A program made the translations under genes and the position numbers. Source: Nonlabens sp. YIK11 (GTDB taxonomy: Bacteria > Bacteroidota > Bacteroidia > Flavobacteriales > Flavobacteriaceae). Taken from it: a stretch of 29,179 bases of DNA. Location: positions 1 through 29,179 of the forward strand of contig NZ_LBMJ01000002.1 of the NCBI RefSeq assembly GCF_001413925.1, read 5' to 3'. Position 1 is the first letter of the stretch; each line of letters begins with the position of its first letter. The notes under the pieces are model-generated. The model was given only the letters and a program-made list of their open reading frames with translations, searched no databases and was not told the origin of the DNA. Shown piece by piece: positions 14,360 to 21,371 of the stretch.

Positions 14360-15196
14360 ATGCTAGATAAAATTAAAATGTTGACAATTCGCGCGTTAAT
14401 GAATGACCGTAAGTTAATGTATGGTTTGGCATTAAAGGGGGGAAATGCCCTGCAGCTAGTCTATGATATCACCGACAGGGCATCGATGGATATAGATTAT
14501 TCAATGAAGGGTGATTTTACCGAAGAAGAGTTTCTTAAGCTTCAGCTCAAGATCGAGGTTTTACTAAACGACGAGTTTAATAAAGAAGGTCTGATAGCAT
14601 TTGATGCTATTTTTATTGAGAAACCTAAATCAAGTACCGTTTTGGAATGGAAAGGGTACAACCTGAAATTTAAAATAACGACTAATGACCTTTGGTTCGA
14701 GGATGATCTAGATAAAACCCGACGAAATGCCATAAAAATTGCTGGGCAAAGCACTAAATTTTCGGTAGACATTAGTAGTTATGAGTATATAGACAACGCT
14801 ATAAAGGTAGAAAGAGAGGGTGTGGTAATGTTGGTGTATACTCCAGAAATGATAGTTATAGAAAAGTTACGTGCACTATGCCAATCAATCCCAGAATATA
14901 AAAACATTGTAGCTACTGCAAGTCCCAAAGGAAGAGCTCGTGATTTTTATGATATATGGAACATTCACGGTCAGCACGGGTTTGATATATCTGCTGAAAA
15001 AAATACCCAAATCATTAAAGAAGTATTCGCAGCAAAAAGAGTTCCCCTTGAATTTTTAAAGCTTATTCCTGAATACAAAGATCTCCAAAAGGAGAACTGG
15101 CCCAGTGTTGCGGATACGCTTTCCTCAGACGACAAAGGGTTTGATTTTTACTACGATTATACCTTAAGATTAATCAAACAGATCAAAATCCTCTAG
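14360..15196 (+). CDS. abiEii: AbiEii-like nucleotidyltransferase toxin
   Basis: 278 aa. The nucleotidyltransferase motif is LKGGNALQL (residues 25-33) followed by R40 and the metal-binding DID at 44-46. Other family blocks are FSVDIS (134-139), VIEKLRALCQ (166-175) and GRARDFYDIW (191-200). AbiEii-type toxins transfer nucleotides to RNA targets such as tRNA and stop growth, acting in phage abortive infection and plasmid upkeep. The usual partner AbiEi is encoded next door, but on the opposite strand, with the two genes overlapping tail to tail by 14 bases. N-terminal length is short but complete for the family. Confidence 0.87.
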   Translation: MLDKIKMLTIRALMNDRKLMYGLALKGGNALQLVYDITDRASMDIDYSMKGDFTEEEFLKLQLKIEVLLNDEFNKEGLIAFDAIFIEKPKSSTVLEWKGYNLKFKITTNDLWFEDDLDKTRRNAIKIAGQSTKFSVDISSYEYIDNAIKVEREGVVMLVYTPEMIVIEKLRALCQSIPEYKNIVATASPKGRARDFYDIWNIHGQHGFDISAEKNTQIIKEVFAAKRVPLEFLKLIPEYKDLQKENWPSVADTLSSDDKGFDFYYDYTLRLIKQIKIL

Positions 15197-16085
15197 GATA
15201 ATATACTTGCCACTTTTCATCATATTCTAAGTTTGAAATATTATAAGTGATGTAAAACCTTACTCTTCTCTTCTTACTAAGAAAAATATTATATTCACAT
15301 TTATCGTAACCAGCTTTGTCTAAAAAAAAACCAATGGATTGGTGATAGGGATAGATATAACCTAACCTAGTTAAATAGTCATTTAAAAGGCTCACATTTA
15401 AACTACCCTTGGCAGCCTCAAAAGCTTTGAGCACTTCAAAAACCCCCCCTGAATAGGCTGGGCGGACCACGATATCGATTAGAGTTCTTTCCAAGTCTGT
15501 ATAACGTAAACCGTTCTCTTCTACGATTCCAATAATTTCATCGTTAAATTTTTTTTGAACAAGAAAGAATTTTGAATTTTCATTTATAGAAGTATAAACC
15601 TCGGATGTTATTCTTTGAACTTTAGAAAAGGCTTTATCTATTGATTCTTGACTTAAAAAAATTGTGTTTTCTTCGTGTGCCACATTTTCTATATACCCTT
15701 CACTTTTACCATAGCTCAAGTAGAAGGATTTAGAAATTTGTTCCGTCAATTGGTGTATACTCATGGCGCTATAATTACTTAAATAACCATGCTTTATTAT
15801 TGTCTGTGCGATATCATAATTGCTCGCTCTTGGACGACATAGTATAGTCTTAACCTCACCAGTAACATTTCGACGTAGTTTCTTGACGGTTATAACATCC
15901 CACTCGACCAAAAAATCAATTAGGTTTTTGTGATTTCTGTACTTTGCTATTTTCCAGGTCTCTTTGTGAAAGTTGAAAATATCAAGGATATCATTTGTTG
16001 TATATGCACGTTGGTTAATTCGATTAAAATAAGCGATGATTTGAGATTTCGCCCGTTCGAAAGATTCTATTCGCATATTGACCAT
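15183..16085 (-). CDS. abiEi: AbiEi-like antitoxin / transcriptional regulator
   Basis: 300 aa. The N-terminal ~85 residues look like a winged helix (YTTNDILDIFNFHKETWKIA, about 28-47, then a KKLRRN basic wing). The C-terminal region holds the hallmark RYTDLERTLIDIVVRPAYSGG (194-214) followed by EVLKAFEAAKG, typical of type IV AbiEi antitoxins. Known AbiEi proteins repress their own promoter by binding inverted repeats; here a 30-bp perfect palindrome touches the start codon. A second Met at residue 4 is an alternative start. The antisense 3' overlap with the toxin gene could add mRNA-level interference. Confidence 0.82.
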   Translation of the reverse strand: MVNMRIESFERAKSQIIAYFNRINQRAYTTNDILDIFNFHKETWKIAKYRNHKNLIDFLVEWDVITVKKLRRNVTGEVKTILCRPRASNYDIAQTIIKHGYLSNYSAMSIHQLTEQISKSFYLSYGKSEGYIENVAHEENTIFLSQESIDKAFSKVQRITSEVYTSINENSKFFLVQKKFNDEIIGIVEENGLRYTDLERTLIDIVVRPAYSGGVFEVLKAFEAAKGSLNVSLLNDYLTRLGYIYPYHQSIGFFLDKAGYDKCEYNIFLSKKRRVRFYITYNISNLEYDEKWQVYYPRGF

Positions 16086-16114
16086 ATAATACTGTCGTAT
16101 ACGACAGTATTATA
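16085..16114. promoter_or_regulatory. 30-bp perfect palindrome at the antitoxin start (site A)
   Basis: Perfectly palindromic for 30 bases around ACTGTCGTATACGACAGT and directly against the antitoxin ATG. Its right side continues as ATACGAATTTAT, which is close to a loxP/XerC-type recombinase arm. The core recurs at 16239-16266. Most likely an operator for the AbiEi-like protein; a recombination site is the alternative. Confidence 0.75.
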
Positions 16115-16238
16115 CGAATTTATGAAGAAAACAGCTTGGGCGCAATTTTTTTACGTTTTATTAACTATTAACGCACATATATTAAAACACATGCGCTTAA
16201 CCCACAGGGAGGAGGATGGTATTTTCAGTTGAAGAGAC

Positions 16239-16266
16239 ATCATACTGTCGTATACGACAGTATGAT
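16239..16266. promoter_or_regulatory. 28-bp perfect palindrome (site B)
   Basis: Same core as site A, centre 153 bases away. To the right it continues ATACGAAGTTAT and then an A-rich run, parallel to site A (ATACGAATTTAT and an A-rich run). The repeat is therefore about 45 bp long and direct, not just a palindrome. ATACGAAGTTAT equals 12 of 13 bases of a loxP arm. It lies 50 bases downstream of the TIR-like gene's stop. Confidence 0.72.
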
Positions 16267-16315
16267 ACGAAGTTATAAAAAAAACACCTTAGTTGCAAAA
16301 AAATCAAGGGGTTTA

Positions 16316-17332
16316 TTATTTGATGTGGCGATTCAAGTAATTATTCCAAGCTTCTTCCGAAGAGGCGTCCAAATCAATCATTAAAAAGTTGATGCGGATA
16401 TAATTCAATAATTCTCTGAAAGCAATTCTAAGATTGACACTAACTTCTTTTAAGATTTCATATTCTTTTTGTGATCGTTCGTTTGGAAACCTATCCATGG
16501 GTAAATAATATTCATAGAAATTTTCTGACCTATCGCCATCATATTGGTGTCCATATTTCAAACTTTCCTCCCATTCGTTACTAAATTTGTTTATTAGATG
16601 ACTAAGTTTATTGTCGTAGATGTAAAAGGAGTTGCTTTCGATCACATTTTTGAAATTATCGTAAAAAGTTAAAGTGCGTTTCAAAATTCGATCTGGTATT
16701 TCGTCTAAAAACAAATCCATTGACGGTATATGGATAAATTTCAAGCACTCTCTTAGTTTTTTGATGTCCAATTCTTTTTTAACACCTGTTGTGTTCTCTT
16801 TCCTTTTTTCTGCGGGTAATGGTGGGTTTTGTTCAACTACCACTTCTATTGCCAGGGAAAGTAAAGCCGTTAAGTTTTTAATACCGTTTTTATCCTTTGT
16901 ATCACTGATTGCAAACCTACTGGCACGGTGTCTGTCAATATCAAAAGGAAGGTCGTTTGGGAAGCTTCCAAAAGTTTCATTGAATAGAATTATAATTCTC
17001 TCCCATCCTATTTCGGCAATAGCGTAACCCAATTCAATCAAAACGTTCGGATTAGGAACCTTTCTAAAATCCGATGTTTCTCGGTTAATGGTTGTCAAAT
17101 CACATATGAATATATCTGAACTGGAAATTTTAGAAAAAATAGTCATAGGTATATTTGGACTACCAGACGTATTTCTAGTTGCTTCATCTAGAATTATCTG
17201 AGTTTCTGGAGTAACATCCTCAAGTTTATTAGCTACGCTTCTTAGGGCTTTACGAATAGCATTTTGATTTGTCCCCTTCGGCAGATCTGATTGCCAAGAA
17301 TAAAATATAGTCACCTTATTTTCCTCAATCAT
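16316..17332 (-). CDS. TIR-like domain protein (probable nucleotide-binding or NAD-acting defence effector)
   Basis: 338 aa. The N-terminal ~150 residues have TIR-like features: FYSWQSD at 10-16 on the first strand, FICDLTTIN near 75-83, and PNPNVLIELGYAIAEIGWERI at 93-113. That last block resembles TIR-like domains of bacterial CBASS-type effectors, in which a Glu in this region acts in NAD cleavage; E100 is the candidate. The C-terminal half is helical, charged and unassigned. No cyclase or Thoeris ThsA partner is visible nearby. Neighbours are an AbiE-like pair and a set of tiny proteins, so a phage-defence role is plausible but inferred. Confidence 0.75.
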   Translation of the reverse strand: MIEENKVTIFYSWQSDLPKGTNQNAIRKALRSVANKLEDVTPETQIILDEATRNTSGSPNIPMTIFSKISSSDIFICDLTTINRETSDFRKVPNPNVLIELGYAIAEIGWERIIILFNETFGSFPNDLPFDIDRHRASRFAISDTKDKNGIKNLTALLSLAIEVVVEQNPPLPAEKRKENTTGVKKELDIKKLRECLKFIHIPSMDLFLDEIPDRILKRTLTFYDNFKNVIESNSFYIYDNKLSHLINKFSNEWEESLKYGHQYDGDRSENFYEYYLPMDRFPNERSQKEYEILKEVSVNLRIAFRELLNYIRINFLMIDLDASSEEAWNNYLNRHIK

Positions 17333-17451
17333 AATTCGAAATACTATGAAGAGATACTGTTATGTTTCCATTAGCTTGGCCAACTTCACTATAGTAAGGC
17401 TCTCTTCTTTTACAATGTGCAATATTTGGTCGGGTTTTAAAGAGGCCTACA
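17333..17451 (-). pseudogene. Coding-like stretch without a start codon before the TIR-like gene
   Basis: The minus strand has a 46-codon open stretch reading KTRPNIAHCKRREPYY then SEVGQANGNITVSLHSISNYD, whose TGA overlaps the TIR-like ATG. It has no start codon. However, the upstream gene ends in TAATG, and a one-base change after that ATG would put it in frame. It may be a fourth tiny gene of the operon with a frameshift, or a regulatory leader. A second frame here is also open, so coding is uncertain. Confidence 0.25.
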
Positions 17452-17595
17452 TTACTTATCTTTTGGTTCTGGTTTTAGGTTGGATGGTGGCTTAGGAAGT
17501 GTAGAGCCCGCACCTGGATCAATATTAGGGGCTTCCCAACTAATATTTCTCCTGTGATTGAACATGTGACCATCGGTCTTTTTTTGGTTTGCCAT
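17452..17595 (-). CDS. Tiny protein 3 of the membrane-protein operon (47 aa)
   Basis: 47 codons from ATG. It begins MANQKKTDGHMFNHRRNISW and ends in a proline/lysine-rich tail (LPKPPSNLKPEPKDK). Soluble, basic, no signal peptide and probably disordered. It starts five bases after the stop of the 38-aa gene, so it belongs to the same leftward operon. No family recognised. Shares with its two neighbours an MA start, high lysine content and a KxK ending. Confidence 0.6.
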   Translation of the reverse strand: MANQKKTDGHMFNHRRNISWEAPNIDPGAGSTLPKPPSNLKPEPKDK

Positions 17596-17600
17596 AAGTT

Positions 17601-17717
17601 TTATTTTTTGTCTTTATCCTCTATAGGCCTCAGATTATGCTTAGGTTTTTGAATAGTGTTTCCTAAATCAATTTTCTTCCCTATTTCAACGGATTCATTT
17701 TCCTTTTTCGTCGCCAT
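17601..17717 (-). CDS. Tiny protein 2 of the membrane-protein operon (38 aa)
   Basis: 38 codons: begins MATKKENESVEIGKKIDLGN and ends NLRPIEDKDKK. Overlaps the end of the 49-aa gene by 23 bases in another frame, a tight arrangement typical of real co-translated genes. Highly charged, probably unstructured. Function unknown. Confidence 0.58.
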   Translation of the reverse strand: MATKKENESVEIGKKIDLGNTIQKPKHNLRPIEDKDKK

Positions 17718-17844
17718 TATCCTCTTTTTTAAATTTATCGTTTAGCTCTGCCTTTGGTAAAGGAGTTGTATGACCTTTGTTTATTATGTCGTCTCCCGAA
17801 AAGGTTTTGTTTTGCGGTTTTATTTTACGGTTTTGTTTAGCCAT
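17695..17844 (-). CDS. Tiny protein 1 of the membrane-protein operon (49 aa)
   Basis: 49 codons: begins MAKQNRKIKPQNKTFSGDDI and ends NGDEKGK. The start overlaps the stop of the membrane-protein gene by eight bases. Lysine- and asparagine-rich, no hydrophobic segment. It might bind or regulate the membrane protein encoded just before it; that is a guess from position. Confidence 0.6.
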   Translation of the reverse strand: MAKQNRKIKPQNKTFSGDDIINKGHTTPLPKAELNDKFKKEDNGDEKGK

Positions 17845-18316
17845 GATAAATGTTTATTGACACATAGATGATTATTGAAATAAGTCCCGAACCCAAAGAT
17901 CCAATAGATATTTTATTTAAAAGGTTAATCAGCCAATTACGTTTCTTCAGGTTATCAACAAAAGATGAATAGGAAAATTTAATTTCCATTATCATATCTA
18001 CCTCACTTACAGAAAGCTCCGTCGATCTACTAGCCTTATAATGACTAATCAAGTTTAGGAATAAAGTGACCGCTAGAAAGAACCATCCAAATGCTAAAAG
18101 GGGAACTACAACTGCTTTTTCAAGAGGTACTATTTTATCATGAAATGTAAGCGTAAGCCCCAAAGAACCAGAACTTATAAAAGTAATAGCCTTTTCAAAA
18201 TAGTCATCACTTTTAGTCTTAGCAATCAATAGAGCGTTTCGATATTCCTCCCAACCCTTTAGCTGCTCTGGAGTGTATTTGTTTATTGCTTCTTTCTTGT
18301 TTTCGACCATTTCCAC
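17837..18316 (-). CDS. Three-helix membrane protein, possible membrane effector
   Basis: 159 aa. A charged N-terminal helix (1-38) is followed by hydrophobic segments at about 42-58 (AITFISSGSLGLTLTF), 68-91 and 134-156. A cytoplasmic helix lies between the second and third. I recall hypothetical families with a similar SSGSLGLTLTF first segment, but cannot name one with confidence. The arrangement resembles small membrane-disrupting effectors of bacterial defence systems (SLATT-like), which is inference. First gene of an operon with three tiny proteins, upstream of the TIR-like gene on the same strand. A second Met at residue 3 is an alternative start. Confidence 0.65.
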   Translation of the reverse strand: MEMVENKKEAINKYTPEQLKGWEEYRNALLIAKTKSDDYFEKAITFISSGSLGLTLTFHDKIVPLEKAVVVPLLAFGWFFLAVTLFLNLISHYKASRSTELSVSEVDMIMEIKFSYSSFVDNLKKRNWLINLLNKISIGSLGSGLISIIIYVSINIYHG

Positions 18317-18404
18317 AAATTATTTTCAATGTAAATTATACAAGTATTTATAATAACATCAAAACTCATCTTGTTAGGTGTCTATAAGTTTTATACACGA
18401 AGGC

Positions 18405-18909
18405 GTCCGTAATCTGTCTGTTTGCGTAACTATATTCCTAGTAAGTGATATTATTAGTATATAAATAGCGGATATTAAGTATAAAAGTATTTTCCACACT
18501 GGAATCTATGCTTGTCCGTAACCTGTCTGTTTGAACAGGTATTGATTGAGCTGGATCCATTCTATAACATGTAGAACAATGGTTATGAGGGATGTTTATA
18601 TTGATAGACTGATAATAAACAAGTATTTAACTACTGCTTGAACCGGCCCATAACCTGTGAGAGTTTGTCCGTAATCTGTCTGTTTAAAGAACGATAAATA
18701 CAGTGTTCAGCGCAAAAACCGCTAGTTTCAGGCTGATAAAGCCTTCATTTTAAGGTGTTGGTTCCCCCACATGAGTTTGTCCGTAATCTGTCTGTTTAAA
18801 GAACGATAAATACAGTGTTCAGCGCAAAAACCGCTAGTTTCAGGCTGATAAAGCCTTCATTTTAAGGTGTTGGTTCCCCCACATGAGTTTGTCCGTAATC
18901 TGTCTGTTT
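18405..18909 (+). repeat. Downstream iteron array (five copies), probable part of oriV
   Basis: The 19-bp iteron GTCCGTAAYCTGTCTGTTT is at 18405-18423, 18514-18532, 18667-18685, 18779-18797 and 18891-18909, all in the same direction. A degenerate copy lies near 18646-18660. Spacing is 109, 153, 112 and 112 bases, far wider than in a normal iteron block. The region also has a DnaA-box-like site. The same iteron occurs four times upstream of rep. Confidence 0.88.
18490..18498 (+). other. DnaA-box-like site
   Basis: TTTTCCACA fits the relaxed DnaA consensus TTWTNCACA and lies between the first two downstream iterons. A single site of nine bases can occur by chance. Confidence 0.4.
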
Positions 18910-18911
18910 AA
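18661..18911 (+). repeat. 112-bp tandem repeat carrying iterons
   Basis: Two perfect 112-bp units (18661-18772 and 18773-18884) and a 27-base start of a third (18885-18911). Each begins GAGTTT followed by an iteron and ends with TTCCCCCACAT. The perfect identity points to recent duplication, or to copy-number variation. It spaces the iterons about ten helical turns apart. Confidence 0.92.
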
Positions 18912-18924
18912 CGTCGCATTAGGG

Positions 18925-19944
18925 TTAATAATTACTATTTCCTGCTGTTATAGGCTCAATTTTATAGTCATTTAGCGCCTTGGAAAACGCATCTACGACG
19001 GTCATTCCCGCGTTCACGTTATCCTCTACCACGTGGCGCTGCTGATTGTAGAAATGTTTGATCATTTGAAAAGAGTATTTTTTTACTAACCCCGAGAGCC
19101 TCGCCCTTTGTGTAGTGTCCATTTTGAAATGGCGTTCGAGAGTATCCAAGAAGTTGTTTACATCCTTCCAGTCTATTACCGTAGGGTTATGGTTATTGGT
19201 ATTGTAGAAGGCCAGCTTGAACCCAACGATGCTTCTACCTTCTTTAATGTCTGAATAATTGAAGGACCTATCGGCCGTCTCATCGAGCGCCTTCTTTGTT
19301 GGATCCAGTATACGCTTCTTGAATGCCGATGCGGTATCCTTTGCGTATTTGTCGCTGGGTATGTTGAATTCCCTTCGGATCTGCTCCAGGGACATCGTCT
19401 TACCCCCCGTGTCGAACCAGTGGTTGATGAAATAATACATCTTTATGGAATACGTAGTACTCAGGTTGTAGGCCACTAGACTGTTGTACTCGGTAAATCC
19501 CCTGGATATATCGATAAGGAAACTGTACCAATGAGAATTTAGGAACAGCTCGACATGACTCTTCCCGTAATCGAAGTCCGCCTCGGAGATAAGCCCCGTG
19601 ATTCGTTCATGCTCTGTTGTAACGCCCCTTAAGGTCTTTGTGTAAGGTATTGCTATTGATTTTGATCTAAGAAGCTTTAGATCCTCCCTAAGCTTCTTGG
19701 TGTCGTTCACGTTTTCCAACATCAAGTCGCGCCAATGGAACTTTAGTGTAACGCTGTCCTGGATGTTGAGCTGTGAATCAATATTCATTACCTGATTATG
19801 TTTTATACGCTGCAGTATCTTCAACAGCACTCTGTTTTCACCAGGGGTAAACTTCCACTTTATAAAATTCGCGGTAAGCTGGTAGGGATGCCGTATGGTA
19901 ACGACGTTATTAACTTTTTTACCCTTTTTGCTGTTGATAGCCAT
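18925..19944 (-). CDS. rep: Rep_3-family replication initiator
   Basis: 339 aa. Starts plasmid replication by binding the iterons and opening the origin. The N-terminal winged-helix region carries RHPYQLTANFIKWKFTPGENR (18-38), and LRSKSIAIPYTK and STTYSIKMYYFIN follow in the order seen in Rep_3 (RepB/RepE-like) proteins. The second winged helix contains MSLEQIRREFNIP. The ATG at 19944 is eight bases from the nearest upstream iteron, so Rep bound there should repress its own gene. Iterons also lie just beyond the stop. Length is within the family range. Confidence 0.9.
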   Translation of the reverse strand: MAINSKKGKKVNNVVTIRHPYQLTANFIKWKFTPGENRVLLKILQRIKHNQVMNIDSQLNIQDSVTLKFHWRDLMLENVNDTKKLREDLKLLRSKSIAIPYTKTLRGVTTEHERITGLISEADFDYGKSHVELFLNSHWYSFLIDISRGFTEYNSLVAYNLSTTYSIKMYYFINHWFDTGGKTMSLEQIRREFNIPSDKYAKDTASAFKKRILDPTKKALDETADRSFNYSDIKEGRSIVGFKLAFYNTNNHNPTVIDWKDVNNFLDTLERHFKMDTTQRARLSGLVKKYSFQMIKHFYNQQRHVVEDNVNAGMTVVDAFSKALNDYKIEPITAGNSNY

Positions 19945-19951
19945 ATTTATC

Positions 19952-20045
19952 GTCCGTAATCTGTCTGTTAAAGATAGGTATTACATCCGTAACCTGTCTG
20001 TTTTCATCCGTAACCTGTCTGTTTTCGTCCGTAACCTGTCTGTTT
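19952..20045 (+). repeat. Upstream iteron array (four copies): origin and rep operator
   Basis: Copies at 19952-19970, 19985-20003, 20006-20024 and 20027-20045. The last three repeat every 21 bases, about two helical turns, as in classical iteron origins. Two variants occur, TCCGTAATCTGTC and TCCGTAACCTGTC. Their place against the rep start suggests control of rep transcription as well as replication. Confidence 0.92.
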
Positions 20046-20088
20046 TAAATCCCTTTAGGCCACTAATACCGTGGGATCCAAGACCTCT

Positions 20089-20124
20089 TTAATTAAGTAT
20101 ATTAATTAAGCTTAATTAATTAAG
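20089..20124. other. AT-rich palindromic stretch, candidate unwinding element
   Basis: Three TTAATTAA units, including the palindrome CTTAATTAATTAAG, lie 44 bases beyond the iterons. AT-rich DNA next to iterons is where the origin usually opens. Assignment is by position only. Confidence 0.45.
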
Positions 20125-20599
20125 TAAAAGCAATTATGATAAGACCCTGTTGAAATGTTAATAAGCCCTAATGACTTTAATTTAAAAGGTTTCGCTACGC
20201 TCATTCTTTATTTAAACAGGAGAAATGGATTTTAAGAGCATTTAGAACACAATGCGTAATTGTTTGGCGTCACGACATGAGTTTGTACCGAAAAAATTTT
20301 TCCCGCGCTTAAACAGCTTTATTTTAGTTTGATTCGTACGAATCAAAAACTAGGCAAAAATCTTTTGGTTTTTTCTCTTCAATCCCGCGTCGCGTACATG
20401 ACTTTCGCCGCTTCTCAAGGTCGTTCCCACGTTGCCTCTCTGTCCCTGCTCACATGCAGTGTAAAGATAGGCTATTACTGGAATAAACAAGTGTTTTTCG
20501 ATAAAAAAATGATCAAAAAAAGAGGCTTTTCGTCGGCTTTTTTTAACCTAAAACCCCTTTGGATTATCGCTAAAAAAATACCGATATCTATATCTGAAA
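20125..20599. other. Intergenic region with a 20-bp palindrome
   Basis: No credible gene. A 96-codon plus frame from a TTG at 20329 has poor protein character and is rejected. TTTGATTCGTACGAATCAAA (20328-20347) is a perfect palindrome and may be an operator. Bases about 20385-20460 are GC-richer than the rest and may be remnant sequence; I see nothing identifiable there. Confidence 0.5.
20328..20347. promoter_or_regulatory. 20-bp perfect palindrome of unknown role
   Basis: TTTGATTCGTACGAATCAAA reads the same on both strands. It is not repeated elsewhere in the window as far as I can see. No gene starts close to it, so it may be a relic operator of a lost gene. Confidence 0.45.
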
Positions 20600-21107
20600 T
20601 CAACATCGTACGACTATGATTTCCCCAAGTCTGCTAGTAAATCTGTTGCTCCTGAACTCCTGGCGCATCTTCCAGGTCTTTATTGGATCCTGTCCAGCAA
20701 AGCGTATCCGTCCGTAGGTCGTTTTGTTGAGCTATCATTGACATGAGAGCGGAATGTCTCGGATCTGCATTGGAGAATATAGCCAGTTGCCCATCTGAAC
20801 CTGGTGCGAGATCCATCGCCACGAGGCCAGCTTTTTTATATGAATAACCGTCTCGATAGATTTTTTCCAAACCTTCCATAACGGATTTGATAATTGTAAT
20901 CGTTGAATTGGTGGCATATGGAAGTTTGATTGTGACCCCATTACTGTACTGGGGCAGCTCCTTTTGATGCGGATTGGTATGTATGAACAGGTAGATCTAG
21001 CTACAGCAGCTGTCTTCCCTCCTTAGTTTCTCGGCCAGTTTAGTGCAATAAATCCAAATTAGGCTCGCTTATCTTCCCTGGTATGGTCGTTTTCCAAAGG
21101 GCTTGGT
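20600..21107 (-). pseudogene. umuC: Decayed C-terminal fragment of UmuC (DNA polymerase V subunit)
   Basis: Reading the minus strand, one frame gives TKPFGKRPYQG, AEKLRRE, LFIHTNPHQKELPQYSNG, LEKIYRDGYSYKKAGLVAMD and QLAIFSNADPR in the order of the C-terminal third of UmuC. It is interrupted by TAA (21069-21071) and TAG (20997-20999). After a frameshift near 20675-20684 the next frame continues KTWKMRQEFRSNRFTSRLGE, the usual UmuC ending, to a TGA at 20600. The polymerase catalytic region is absent. This part lies in the polished, single-copy region, so the damage is probably real. It suggests an ancestor that carried an error-prone repair gene. Confidence 0.82.
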
Positions 21108-21294
21108 CATGCTATTTGTTTTGCATTGAACCGCTCAAAATTATGGATACGGTGGTTCTATTTTCTGTAGAGAGCTTTCTTAGCGGAATCACGTTTCCCT
21201 TTTTTATTATATAAACTCAAAAAGGATGGTGCTGCAATCAATCATGGTAAACTATCGGCTAACAAGATTCCGCAATCCTTTAAATGTTTGAAAC

Positions 21295-21306
21295 TTTAAA
21301 CCTTTA
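21295..21306. promoter_or_regulatory. 12-bp motif upstream of parA, candidate partition site or operator
   Basis: TTTAAACCTTTA here occurs again as its exact reverse complement at 22251-22262, right after the small partition gene. It lies about 32 bases before the -7 box. The first contig copy has one extra T and so hides the match. Confidence 0.45.
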
Positions 21307-21337
21307 AAATATATAATTATAATAACTTTAATATATT

Positions 21338-21345
21338 TATATTTG
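21338..21345 (+). promoter_or_regulatory. Candidate -7 box of the partition operon
   Basis: TATATTTG fits TAnnTTTG. Transcription would begin near 21352, leaving about 20 bases before the ATG at 21372 but only five before the ATG at 21357; this favours the later start. Confidence 0.42.
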
Positions 21346-21371
21346 TAACATTTAATATGTTAAAGTTTTGT

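Noticed and set aside
16239..16285. Engineered loxP site
   Set aside because: Only one arm-like half (12 of 13 bases) is present, with no second inverted arm or standard spacer; the sequence belongs to a natural repeat found twice.
18661..18911. CRISPR-like array
   Set aside because: The units are 112-bp perfect tandem repeats containing iterons next to rep; there are no unique spacers between short repeats and no cas genes.
20329..20619. 96-codon plus-strand ORF
   Set aside because: It starts at a TTG inside a palindrome, has a mixed hydrophobic/basic composition without domain pattern, and overlaps the end of the umuC remnant.
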